Shown piece after piece: positions 43,539 through 52,104 of a DNA stretch of 64,000 bases. The position numbers and the translations under genes are program-made. Position 1 is the first letter of the stretch. Every line of letters begins with the position of its first letter. The stretch is from Maricurvus nonylphenolicus (GTDB taxonomy: Bacteria; Pseudomonadota; Gammaproteobacteria; Pseudomonadales; Cellvibrionaceae), in the NCBI RefSeq assembly GCF_042854845.1, contig NZ_AP031498.1:1178001-1242000 (forward strand), read 5' to 3'. Under the pieces are notes generated by a model, which was not told where the DNA came from, did not search any database, and was given only the letters and a program-made list of their open reading frames with translations.

Positions 43539-44408
43539 ATGACAGTTCCATACGATGAAGAATTTGAGTTGTACCACTATGGAGAGTCAATTTGTTCACA
43601 GATGGCTCGCTTGGCACTTTGCGAAAAAGATGTAGCGTATAAATCGCACCACTTACATTTAGAGTTGAATGGTGAGCATCTGTCAAAAGAGTTTCGTTCA
43701 ATCAATCCCACTGCGTTGGTTCCCGTTTTAGTTCACAATGGTAATCCAATCTATGATAGTTGGAGAATTATCAAGTATTTGGATGAATGCTTTCCTAATC
43801 AAGGCGAATCACTGTGGCCAAAAGATGTAGAAAAGGTGAAGCTCGTTGAGCGATTGATGGTTGATAGTGCACTTGATGAAAATGAGCCAATTGGAGAGAA
43901 CTTTGGTTCTTCCATAGCAGGAGCAAGTAGTTATATTCTTGCCAATATTCTGCGTCGCAGAAGCATTCCTTCAATCATTAAGGACTACTTCTTCAAGCAC
44001 CCACTTAAGAATCGCGGTGTTGCATTCCTGATTATGAGGTTGACGGGATCTTTACCCAAGCCGTTTTATAAAAAATTTGTGAAACGTTTGGCTCGTGGAT
44101 TGACGTCTATTGAAAATCAATTAAATCACGGTGGCGACTATATTATTGGAGAATACTCCGCTGTCGATATTATGCTGACGGCCCATTTTCACCGTTTGGA
44201 AGATATTGCTTTTGGATCCTTACTTGAGAGTGATGAGTTTCCAAATATTCGTGAGTATTGGAAAAAAATCAAAGCAAGACCTAGTTACCAGAAAGCCATG
44301 CTTGATCATCATAGCTGGGAGTGGCGTGATGCCATAAAGGCTGTATATGGTGATGAAGATAATCCATTTATGGGATTTCTTAAGAAAGAACTAAAAACAG
44401 TTTCATAA
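43539..44408 (+). CDS. Glutathione S-transferase-like protein (PcpC/zeta-like)
   Basis: A 289-residue GST-fold protein. The thioredoxin-like N-terminus has E-S-I-C-S with Ser17, Cys19 and Ser20. That matches the S-x-C-S active site of zeta-class enzymes and of the reductive dehalogenase PcpC. NPTALVPVLV follows, containing the cis-Pro. The helical C-terminal domain is longer than usual (~200 residues). Zeta-class members isomerise maleyl-type ring-fission products with glutathione; PcpC/LinD types remove chlorine from hydroquinones. Next to an extradiol dioxygenase, cis-trans isomerisation or glutathione-dependent reduction is plausible. The gap to the next gene is 83 bp. Confidence 0.78.
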   Translation: MTVPYDEEFELYHYGESICSQMARLALCEKDVAYKSHHLHLELNGEHLSKEFRSINPTALVPVLVHNGNPIYDSWRIIKYLDECFPNQGESLWPKDVEKVKLVERLMVDSALDENEPIGENFGSSIAGASSYILANILRRRSIPSIIKDYFFKHPLKNRGVAFLIMRLTGSLPKPFYKKFVKRLARGLTSIENQLNHGGDYIIGEYSAVDIMLTAHFHRLEDIAFGSLLESDEFPNIREYWKKIKARPSYQKAMLDHHSWEWRDAIKAVYGDEDNPFMGFLKKELKTVS

Positions 44409-44491
44409 TAATTACAAGTTTTTGAACACCATTAAGTGATGCCAGTTAGAAGGTCTAATTCGCTAACAAGCAATGAATAGAGGATGATTAG

Positions 44492-45565
44492 ATGAGTGAT
44501 CCAATTTGTAAGATTGATGATATTGTTTTTCTACGTTTCACCGTTCAGGACTTAGAGTCTCAAAAAGAGTATTTGCACCATTTTGGTATGCGCTCGGCTT
44601 TTGAAGAAAATGACACAATTTATTTTAAAGGTACTGGGCCGGATCCCTATTGCTATATCGCTAGTAAAGGTGATGAAAATAAGTTTGTCGGCACAGGATA
44701 TCGAGTAGGAAGCCGTAAAGCACTTGAAAGTCTTGCGGAGTCTTTTGGTGTGGAGATTTTTACTAGCAGTGAGCCTGGTGGTGGTGAATATGTATCTATC
44801 ACCGATCCAGATGGCTTGGTTGTTGAAGTATATTGTGGGCTAAATCGTTCTTCAATCGAAGCTAGTTCAGTTCCCAGACTTAATGCCGGTGTGGAAAAGA
44901 CCCGTGATACTAATGATTTACAACGCTTCGGTAAAGCATCGGACGAGTGGGTTGTGGAAGAGGGAGAATGGAAGTATCAGTTGACGTCAAAGGTATTTCG
45001 TTTGGGTCATATAGCGATAGTGACCGAAAATCCAGAAGAATCTATAGCATGGTATCAGAATACCCTGGGTTTCCTTATTTCGGATAATTTGCTCGGACCA
45101 GATGGTGCTCGCTTGGGAGCTTTTATGCGAGCGGATCAAGGTGATAAGCCAGTTGACCATCATATTATCAATATCACCGGTGCAATGGATGATCGTTTTG
45201 CAGGTACGTTTGGTCATGGCGGTTTTGAGTTGACAGAGTCGGTTGATGACTTAATGGCAGGCCACTACCACATGAAAACCGTTGATAAGTATTTTCATGA
45301 ATGGGGAGTGGGTCGTCACTTGTTAGGGAGTCAGATGTATGATTATTGGCGTGATCCTAATGGTTTTACCCTTGAGCATTGGACGGATGGTGATTTGTTA
45401 GACGCGTCAGTGGCTCCTGAAAATGTACCGGCTAAGAATTTTGTCCTTGCGCAGTATGGACCGTTAGTGCCTAGTACATTTGGATTGTCTATGCCAAGTG
45501 ATGAAGTAAGCCGTTATCGTGAGAATAATCCAAGTTTCACAGAAATCCTTAAAGACTTTGAGTGA
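44492..45565 (+). CDS. Type I extradiol ring-cleavage dioxygenase
   Basis: A 357-residue VOC-fold protein with two repeated modules. The non-haem iron ligands of the C-terminal module are visible: His173 (RLGHIAIV), His242 (GHGGFEL) and Glu295 (FTLEHWTD). Their spacing is close to that of known type I extradiol enzymes, and the usual WGVGRHLLGSQ and YWRDPNGF segments are present. It should open a catechol ring with O2. It is longer than typical BphC/HsaC proteins (~300) because of an N-terminal extension, a linker around residues 130-165 and a C-terminal tail. Six bases separate it from the nitroreductase-family gene. Confidence 0.87.
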   Translation: MSDPICKIDDIVFLRFTVQDLESQKEYLHHFGMRSAFEENDTIYFKGTGPDPYCYIASKGDENKFVGTGYRVGSRKALESLAESFGVEIFTSSEPGGGEYVSITDPDGLVVEVYCGLNRSSIEASSVPRLNAGVEKTRDTNDLQRFGKASDEWVVEEGEWKYQLTSKVFRLGHIAIVTENPEESIAWYQNTLGFLISDNLLGPDGARLGAFMRADQGDKPVDHHIINITGAMDDRFAGTFGHGGFELTESVDDLMAGHYHMKTVDKYFHEWGVGRHLLGSQMYDYWRDPNGFTLEHWTDGDLLDASVAPENVPAKNFVLAQYGPLVPSTFGLSMPSDEVSRYRENNPSFTEILKDFE

Positions 45566-45571
45566 TTTGAT

Positions 45572-46237
45572 ATGGAGCCAGTATTTACACAAGAGCAGCT
45601 GCAAATTATTGCAGCTGCTCAACAGGATGCAAAAGAACTTAGAGATCGTTACGAGCCTTTATCCGAGGATCATAAAGATCTTATTTTTCGTCAAGCTAGA
45701 AGTCAAAATGGTTGGCAGGATAAACCGGTTAGTGATGAGCAGATTGTAGCTTTATATGATCTTGTGAAAATGGGTTCTACGAGCATGAATTGTTGCCCTG
45801 CAAGATTTGTATTTATTCGGACCGAGTCTGAAAAAGAACGCCTTATCCCTTCGCTTGCTCCACCTAATGTGAGCAAGGTAGAGGAGGCTCCTGTGGTAGT
45901 TATAGTAGGCTACGATCAAGCTTTCTTTGAGCATATGCCTAAACTATTTCCTCATAAAGATGTTCGGCCTTTGTTCGAAAATGATCCTGAAAATGCGGAA
46001 CTCACAGCATTTAGAAATGGTACCTTGCAGGGCGCTTATCTGATGATGGCTGCCAGAGCTTTAGGTTTGGACTGTGGGCCACTTTCAGGATTTTCAAATG
46101 ATCTTGTTGATCAGGCGTTTTTTTCAGGAACAAAAATTAAATCAAACTTTTTGTGTTGTCTAGGTTATGGTAATTACAAAAAACTTTTCCAGCGCTTGCC
46201 GCGTTTTGAATTTGAAGAGGTTTGTCGAATACTATAA
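45572..46237 (+). CDS. Nitroreductase-family protein, RutE/HadB-like
   Basis: A 221-residue flavin reductase. ARSQNGWQDKPVSDEQIVAL and KMGSTSMNCCPARFVFI follow the pattern of RutE, which reduces malonic semialdehyde to 3-hydroxypropionate. FMN-phosphate contacts fall near GALQ/GTLQGAYLMMAARALGL. RutE-like proteins also turn up in pathways for ring-fission aldehydes. It starts 6 bp after the dioxygenase, so it probably reduces an aldehyde or enone produced by ring cleavage. That is inference from position. A hairpin follows. Confidence 0.8.
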   Translation: MEPVFTQEQLQIIAAAQQDAKELRDRYEPLSEDHKDLIFRQARSQNGWQDKPVSDEQIVALYDLVKMGSTSMNCCPARFVFIRTESEKERLIPSLAPPNVSKVEEAPVVVIVGYDQAFFEHMPKLFPHKDVRPLFENDPENAELTAFRNGTLQGAYLMMAARALGLDCGPLSGFSNDLVDQAFFSGTKIKSNFLCCLGYGNYKKLFQRLPRFEFEEVCRIL

Positions 46238-46306
46238 CGCTGCTATTTGTTGAGTTAGCATATGTAAACCTCTGTTATATTTCGTATCTGTTCAGATATC
46301 AAGTAT

Positions 46307-46338
46307 CTTAACTCCAGCGTTTTGACGTTGGAGTTAAG
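46307..46338 (+). terminator. Terminator-like hairpin
   Basis: CTTAACTCCAGCG (46307-46319) pairs with CGTTGGAGTTAAG (46326-46338) with one wobble and a 6-base loop. It separates the GST-dioxygenase-nitroreductase genes from the next operon. No T tract follows. Confidence 0.55.
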
Positions 46339-46393
46339 AAATCTCTTAGTCAAAAAATAAAGCGCCAAGCTTCTAAAGTAGAAGGTAAGAATC

Positions 46394-47182
46394 ATGAATT
46401 ATGAAACATTGGCATTTGAAATAGATTCAAATGTCGCAGTCATCACATTAAATCGACCAAATCTTGCGAATGCTATGAACGGTCAGATGATGGCTGAGTT
46501 GCACGATATTGCCATTTCCTGCGACACCAATCCAGAAGTTAGAGCTATTCTGCTTAGGGGCCAGGGTCCAATATTCTGTGCTGGAGGTGATTTAGCCTCT
46601 TTTGCAGAAGCCGGGGATCAAATAGCTGCAAAGATAAAGCTGTGGGTGGCGGACTTTCATTGCGCGATTTCAAAGTTTTCAAAAATGAGCTCGCCATTTA
46701 TTGTGGCTGTGAACGGAACCGCAGCAGGCGCAGGTCTGAGTTTGGTAGCGATGGCTGATTTAGTTGTTTCAGGTGAATCAGGCAAGTACATGGTTGCTTA
46801 CACTGCTGCAGGTTTGTCGCCAGATGGAAGCTCAACCTATTACTTGCCGCGTCGAATTGGTCCCGCTCGGGCTCGTGAGATGATGTTAACAAATCGAATG
46901 CTGAGTGCTAAAGAAGCTTTAGATTGGGGCTTGGTGAATCAGTTGGTAGAGGATGATGCAGTAGATGATGTTGCGAAAAAACTTGCGGTAAAGCTAGCGT
47001 CCGGTTCTCGGGCAGCTATTGGGGCTGTAAAGAGCATGCTTGATCAAACATTTAGCAATGGTCTGGAATCACAAATGGAACTTGAAGCTCGTAGTATCGC
47101 TGAGCTTGCAGCGGCTGAGGACGGTCAGGAAGGTATCCATGCCTTTTTAAATAAGCGTAAGCCTGTATTTTCCCGGTCCTGA
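46394..47182 (+). CDS. Enoyl-CoA hydratase (crotonase family)
   Basis: A 262-residue crotonase. The oxyanion segments are IFCAGGDLASF (~residue 58) and NGTAAGAGLSLV (~residue 106). The catalytic region is YTAAGLSPDGSSTYYLPRRIG, so the Glu of classic crotonases is not at its usual place and an Asp is nearby. The C-terminus is FLNKRKPVF, typical of PaaG/EchA-like proteins. GAAGGTAAG precedes the ATG. It begins an operon with an acyl-CoA dehydrogenase (7 bp later) and an NMO-like flavoprotein. Confidence 0.86.
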   Translation: MNYETLAFEIDSNVAVITLNRPNLANAMNGQMMAELHDIAISCDTNPEVRAILLRGQGPIFCAGGDLASFAEAGDQIAAKIKLWVADFHCAISKFSKMSSPFIVAVNGTAAGAGLSLVAMADLVVSGESGKYMVAYTAAGLSPDGSSTYYLPRRIGPARAREMMLTNRMLSAKEALDWGLVNQLVEDDAVDDVAKKLAVKLASGSRAAIGAVKSMLDQTFSNGLESQMELEARSIAELAAAEDGQEGIHAFLNKRKPVFSRS

Positions 47183-47189
47183 GGTTGTT

Positions 47190-48326
47190 ATGAATAAAGA
47201 AGATTTATCATTATTCCGTGATATGGCGGTAAGAGCGTTTGAGCAAGAGGTTACCCCTTTCTTTGAAGAATGGGAGGAAGCGGAAATTGCACCCAGAGAG
47301 CTTTGGCGAACACTCGGTGCTGCCGGATTATTGTGTCCTGATATGCCAGAGCAATATGGAGGTGCGGGTACCAGTCCTGACGTCACTGTTGTTATTGCTG
47401 AAGAGCTTGCAAGAATGGGGTATGGCGGAATTGCTACCGGTTATAACGTGCATTGTGGTGTCGTAACTGCCTATGTACATAACTTGGGTACAGAAGAGCA
47501 AAAACAATACTGGTTACCAAAAATGGTATCTGGTGAGGCTATGGGTGCAATTGCCATGACGGAACCGGGGGCTGGATCCGATGTGCAAAAAATTCGTACA
47601 CAGGCGGTTAAAAAAGATAGAGGTTGGATTTTAAACGGATCTAAAACCTTTATATCCAATGGTTGCCATGCTGATCTAGCTGTTGTTGCGGCGGTAACCG
47701 ATCCAGGCAAGGGTGCGAAAGGGATTTCATTATTTCTTGTAGATGCATCTCTCCCTGGATTTGAACGCGGAAAGAAAATTGCCAAAATGGGTATACATTC
47801 ATCTGATACTGCAGAGCTTTTTTTCTCGGATGTGCATTTGCCAGAAGAGGCATTATTGGGTGAGTTAAACAGGGGGTTTATGAGCTTGATGTCTGAGTTA
47901 CCTCGAGAGCGTATGACTTGCGCTGCTCAAGCATTAGGTGCTGCCGAAGGCGCACTTGAGGTAACGGTCAATTATGTAAAAGAACGAGAAGCTTTTGGGA
48001 AGCCTTTATCCAAGTTGCAAAATACACGTTTCAAACTTGCGGATGCGAAAGCTCAAGTGGTTCTGCATAGAACATTATATGAAAAACAGTTGGCTGCTTT
48101 CGCGGAAGGAAAGTTATCCGCAGATGATGCGGCGTTATTAAAGCTATCAACTACCGAAATGTCTTGTAGGGTGATTGATGATTGCCTGCAAATGTTTGGT
48201 GGATATGGCTATACGGCTGAATATGCGATATCACGATTTTATCGTGATGTAAGAATTGGTCGTATATGGGGGGGGACTTCAGAAATTATGCGTGAGCTAG
48301 TTGCTCGGTCCCTTCTAGACTCTTAA
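47190..48326 (+). CDS. Acyl-CoA dehydrogenase
   Basis: A 378-residue dehydrogenase with AMTEPGAGSDVQ in the middle domain and FGGYGYTAEYAISRFYRDVR near the C-terminus. The MCAD Glu position is Gly (WGGTSEIM), and the likely base is Glu240 in LPRERMTC, the position used by IVD- and citronellyl-CoA-type enzymes. Unlike the pair at 885/2082 it has no partner next to it, so it is probably a homotetramer. It starts 7 bp after the crotonase. The Glu position suggests a branched or bulky acyl group. Confidence 0.88.
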   Translation: MNKEDLSLFRDMAVRAFEQEVTPFFEEWEEAEIAPRELWRTLGAAGLLCPDMPEQYGGAGTSPDVTVVIAEELARMGYGGIATGYNVHCGVVTAYVHNLGTEEQKQYWLPKMVSGEAMGAIAMTEPGAGSDVQKIRTQAVKKDRGWILNGSKTFISNGCHADLAVVAAVTDPGKGAKGISLFLVDASLPGFERGKKIAKMGIHSSDTAELFFSDVHLPEEALLGELNRGFMSLMSELPRERMTCAAQALGAAEGALEVTVNYVKEREAFGKPLSKLQNTRFKLADAKAQVVLHRTLYEKQLAAFAEGKLSADDAALLKLSTTEMSCRVIDDCLQMFGGYGYTAEYAISRFYRDVRIGRIWGGTSEIMRELVARSLLDS

Positions 48327-48397
48327 ATAGACCGGTAGTCGTACTTTTTATGGTATGAGTAAAACTAATTGTTAACAGGTGGTGTGGAAGGTTGATC

Positions 48398-49372
48398 ATG
48401 AAAACACGAATTACTGAACTTTTTGGCATTGAACATCCTATCGTTCAAGGGGGCATGCATCATGTCGGTTTGGCTGAATTGGCAGCGGCAGTTTCGAATG
48501 CGGGTGGCTTAGGAATTATTACTGGTTTAACACAGGGAACGCCGGAGAAGCTTACTGCAGAGATAGAGCGCTGTAAGTCAATGACCGATAAACCTTTTGG
48601 TGTTAACTTGACGTTTTTACCCTCGCTGACTCCACCGGACTATCCTGGGCTGATTCAGGCGATTATCGATTGTGATGTGAAAATTGTAGAAACAGCAGGT
48701 CGAAGCCCTCAGGAATATATGACGCAAATGAAAGATGCGGGCATCAAGGTTATTCATAAGTGTACTTCGGTACGTCACGCGCTTAAGGCTGAGGAAATAG
48801 GCTGCGACGCAGTTTCAGTTGATGGTTTTGAGTGTGCAGGACATCCAGGTGAAGATGATATTCCAAACTTTATTTTATTACCTCGTGCTGCTGAAGAGCT
48901 CAAAATCCCATTTATTGCATCAGGAGGAATGGCTGACGGGCGGAGTCTGGTTGGAGCTATGGCGTTGGGTGCTGAAGGTATCAATATGGGAACACGCTTT
49001 ATTGTAACTGAGGATGCTCCAGTACACGATAATGTGAAGCAGGCTATTCTTAAGGCTACAGAGTTAGATACCCGGTTAATTATGCGATCCTTAAAAAATA
49101 CAGAGCGTGTATTAATCAATGATGCTGTTGAGCGTTTGATTGATAAGGAAAATGAGTTAGGCAGTGAACTTCAATTTGATGATATTCGTGAAGAAGTGGC
49201 AGGTGTGTACCCGAAGGTCATGAAAAATGGTGAAATGGATTCAGGTGCTTGGTCCTGTGGCTTAGTTGCAGGTCTTATTCACGATATTCCGTCTGTTAAA
49301 AGTCTGGTAGATAGAATTATGACGGAAGCTGAAGATATTATTAATAAAAAACTTGCTGGCTTTATTGGATAG
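48398..49372 (+). CDS. NMO/IpdC-like FMN flavoprotein
   Basis: A 324-residue nitronate-monooxygenase-family TIM barrel: GGMHHVGLAELAAAVSNAGGLG at the start, VSVDGFECAGHPGEDDI (~residue 145), FIASGGMADGRS and GINMGTRF for FMN phosphate. In steroid degradation IpdC proteins of this look oxidise CoA-bound ring fragments. The TTG 6 bp upstream is in frame, but GGAAGG is spaced correctly for the ATG at 48398. It is the third gene of the crotonase-ACAD-NMO operon and a distant paralogue of the NMO at 7741. The pairing of NMO with an ACAD occurs in both clusters. Confidence 0.82.
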   Translation: MKTRITELFGIEHPIVQGGMHHVGLAELAAAVSNAGGLGIITGLTQGTPEKLTAEIERCKSMTDKPFGVNLTFLPSLTPPDYPGLIQAIIDCDVKIVETAGRSPQEYMTQMKDAGIKVIHKCTSVRHALKAEEIGCDAVSVDGFECAGHPGEDDIPNFILLPRAAEELKIPFIASGGMADGRSLVGAMALGAEGINMGTRFIVTEDAPVHDNVKQAILKATELDTRLIMRSLKNTERVLINDAVERLIDKENELGSELQFDDIREEVAGVYPKVMKNGEMDSGAWSCGLVAGLIHDIPSVKSLVDRIMTEAEDIINKKLAGFIG

Positions 49373-49448
49373 TAATTAATAGAAATAATTAATATTCAAA
49401 AAAATACCGACGATTAATCAATTCCTTTGTTTATAGATGTTAATCGAC

Positions 49449-49482
49449 AGATACCCTTTTGCTTCCTTGCAAGAGGGTATCT
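49449..49482 (+). terminator. Rho-independent terminator-like hairpin
   Basis: A 14-bp stem from AGATACCC... (49449-49462) and ...GGGTATCT (49469-49482) with one wobble and loop TTCCTT. It ends the crotonase-ACAD-NMO operon. The 371-bp gap 49373-49743 otherwise holds only A/T-rich sequence, the operator at 49656 and the receptor promoter. Confidence 0.65.
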
Positions 49483-49655
49483 ATATTGTCGCTTATATAA
49501 AAACATATTTAGATATCTATAATTTAAAGCCTTGTGATCTCAAGGCACTCGATTCTCTTTTAGTAATCTACTAACTGTTTCTTCCCTGCAACAAACCGTG
49601 CCTGTATTAATGCTTGTGCGCTACGCTGGGCCTATATATTATCTTGAATAATTCT

Positions 49656-49669
49656 TAGTCAGTTGACTA
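49656..49669 (+). promoter_or_regulatory. TetR-type operator in the second receptor promoter
   Basis: TAGTCA-GT-TGACTA: 6-bp perfect arms around two bases. It lies between TTGAAT (49644-49649) and TATATG (49668-49673), an 18-bp spaced promoter, and touches the -10. It is 75 bp before the receptor start. I found no second copy nearby. Confidence 0.72.
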
Positions 49670-49743
49670 TATGTGATTATTTGGTCAACGAGAAGGATGT
49701 CCTATACAGCTTCATCATATAAATCTAATAAGAGTGAGCTACC

Positions 49744-51939
49744 ATGAAAATAATAAGTAAATTGTCTCCACTATTTATAGCACTGTCTATGGTTAGTGGT
49801 GTTAAAGCAAATCAAACCTTGGAGGAGGTGATTGTGACTGCACAGAAACGATCACAGTCAGCCCAAGATGTTCCTATAGCAATTACGGCCTTAAGTGGCG
49901 ATGCACTTGAAAAGAAAAATATTCTGGCAGTTACTGACCTGGAAAAACATGCACCAGGGTTAAGGATCCCGCAACAGGATGCTTCTAAAACGTATATTAG
50001 AGTTCGTGGCGTGGGTAGTAGAAAGTTCGATGTCGGTTCCGAAGGTTCAGTTGGCGTTTTTGTGGATGAAATCTATATGCCGAGATTCAGTGGTGCGGAT
50101 ATCGGCTTGCTAGATCTAAGTGGCGTTGAGGTACTTAAAGGTCCTCAGGGAACTTTATTTGGCCGGAATACGGCGGCGGGGGCTATAAATATATCAACAT
50201 TACGTCCTTCAGAAGAGCATGAAGGTTATATAGAAGCAGGCGTTGGAAATAAAGGTAGTTATTCAATTCGGGGTGGAGTATCGGGTGCTATAGGTGATAA
50301 CGTAAATGTTCGTCTATCTGCCGGGCAGGGTGAACAGGGTGGTTTTCAAGAAAATCCTTTGAGTGGCGAGGAAAGTGATTTTATTAATAGTGCGGTTCGT
50401 CTTCAGGCTGACTTTACAGTAAGTGATAGTCTATATATTTTGGCTGCGATGCAGTATACCGAAAGAGAGCAAAACGCCCTCCTACAGAAGAGTATTTCTA
50501 CGGCGAGTGATAATACTATAGCTCCACTATTTGGTACATTGAATGTTGTTAATCCGGGGCCCCCACCTGTCACTACGCCTCATCGTTTTGATGTCAATAC
50601 TAAGTTTCGAGATACACCGGTAAATCATGACGGATCATTCGATAGTGACTCATTATTTGCTTCTCTGAGAATTGAAAAGGATTTTGGAGGTTTTAGCCTG
50701 ACTTCAATTACTGGTATTCAAGACTACGAAAGTCTATCGGTACAGGATTTCGATGGTAGTTCCGCCATGATCGGTCTTGTTGAAATGGAAGAAGATACTG
50801 AGACATTCTCTCAGGAGCTTCGTCTAAGCAACGATAATTTTATTTTTGGGGTTTACTATTACATTGATGATGTAGAAAGCCAATATCGCTTTTCTTGGGA
50901 GTCTGAGTCACTACAGTCCTTCTTGAATTCAGCATTGAGCTTGGGTTATTCAGATTTTTCAGATAACACGCCAATAGATGTTAAAACCACGAGTTGGGCT
51001 GTATTTGGAGAATACAGGTTAGAATTGTCTGAAAATCTTGCGTTAACCGTAGGTGGGCGTTATTCAGAAGATGAAAAGGACTTTGAGTTAAGAGGGGAAA
51101 CCGTGTCACCTGGATTACCTGTAGTTATTGCTCCTTATAGTTTCTCTGATAAGGAAAATTGGGATTCTTTCGATCCCAGAATTTCACTGACCTATCAATT
51201 GTCTAACGATATTCTGGCTTATGCAACTTATAGCGAAGGTTACAAAGCTGGAGGAGTTCAGTTCACTGCGGTTACAGAAACTATGGCTCAAGCAGTATTT
51301 GACCCTGAAGAGCTAACCGCTTATGAGATTGGCATTAAATCTGATTTATTAGAAAAAACACTGCGTCTTAATGCCTCTATGTTCTTATATGATTATCAAG
51401 ACCTTCAAGTGCAAAGGGTACAGCAAGTTAACGTCGTTCCCCCTGTATCCGCTGCGTTAACCCAAAATGCAGCTGAGAGTGAAATTAAAGGATTTGAGAT
51501 TGAGGCAAACTGGATTCCGGCCGAAGGGTTTGATTTTCGGATGGCTTATGCATTCTTGGATGCCGAGTATGAAAGTTTCGGTGAGTTTACTGGTAATACT
51601 CTTCCTGTCAGTCCTGAGCATACAGTAATGTTTTCCTTAAATTACAACACTACTTTGAATGACAGTTGGGAATTAACACTTGGAACGGATTGGTCCTGGA
51701 CTGATGATTACAACTTTGATGTCACAGAGAATGATCCCTATACCCAGCAAGAGTCTTACACCCTAGGGGCTTTACATATGGGATTAACGTCACCGGATCA
51801 AAAGTGGACGGTCTCTGCATTTGTCGAGAATCTGACTGATGAAGAGTATTATAGTCAGATGACTCGCCGTTCCGATGAGGTTCTAGCCACCCCTGCTGAT
51901 GGGCGACGTTATGGATTGCGTCTACGTTATTCCTATTAG
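49744..51939 (+). CDS. TonB-dependent outer-membrane receptor
   Basis: A 731-residue receptor: signal peptide (MKIISKLSPLFIALSMVSGVKA), TonB-box-like EEVIVTAQKRS, plug with RGVGSRKFDVGSEGSVGVF and VEVLKGPQGTLFGRNTAAG, and a barrel ending in RLRYSY. It is paralogous to the receptor at 41182 and carries the same operator upstream. Two related receptors in one regulon may handle different forms of the substrate. The downstream PhyH gene is 165 bp away and may share the transcript. Confidence 0.92.
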   Translation: MKIISKLSPLFIALSMVSGVKANQTLEEVIVTAQKRSQSAQDVPIAITALSGDALEKKNILAVTDLEKHAPGLRIPQQDASKTYIRVRGVGSRKFDVGSEGSVGVFVDEIYMPRFSGADIGLLDLSGVEVLKGPQGTLFGRNTAAGAINISTLRPSEEHEGYIEAGVGNKGSYSIRGGVSGAIGDNVNVRLSAGQGEQGGFQENPLSGEESDFINSAVRLQADFTVSDSLYILAAMQYTEREQNALLQKSISTASDNTIAPLFGTLNVVNPGPPPVTTPHRFDVNTKFRDTPVNHDGSFDSDSLFASLRIEKDFGGFSLTSITGIQDYESLSVQDFDGSSAMIGLVEMEEDTETFSQELRLSNDNFIFGVYYYIDDVESQYRFSWESESLQSFLNSALSLGYSDFSDNTPIDVKTTSWAVFGEYRLELSENLALTVGGRYSEDEKDFELRGETVSPGLPVVIAPYSFSDKENWDSFDPRISLTYQLSNDILAYATYSEGYKAGGVQFTAVTETMAQAVFDPEELTAYEIGIKSDLLEKTLRLNASMFLYDYQDLQVQRVQQVNVVPPVSAALTQNAAESEIKGFEIEANWIPAEGFDFRMAYAFLDAEYESFGEFTGNTLPVSPEHTVMFSLNYNTTLNDSWELTLGTDWSWTDDYNFDVTENDPYTQQESYTLGALHMGLTSPDQKWTVSAFVENLTDEEYYSQMTRRSDEVLATPADGRRYGLRLRYSY

Positions 51940-52104
51940 AAAAAGTAATTTATGTTGCCGTCGGAAAAGGTAATCAACCTAGGTAAAGGAATGCATGAAG
52001 CTTTAACTAACCTGCCGCGAACCTTAAACAGATAATACCGATTTGTAGAATATGACCTTGTTAGGTAGGTAAGTAAACAATCGTTGTAATAAGAGAAAAG
52101 ACGT

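Noticed and set aside
43539..44408. Naming the GST pcpC or linD and proposing a dehalogenation pathway
   Set aside because: The S-x-C-S site is shared with zeta-class isomerases. The neighbouring dioxygenase is not the PcpA/LinE hydroquinone type, and no halide-related gene is present.
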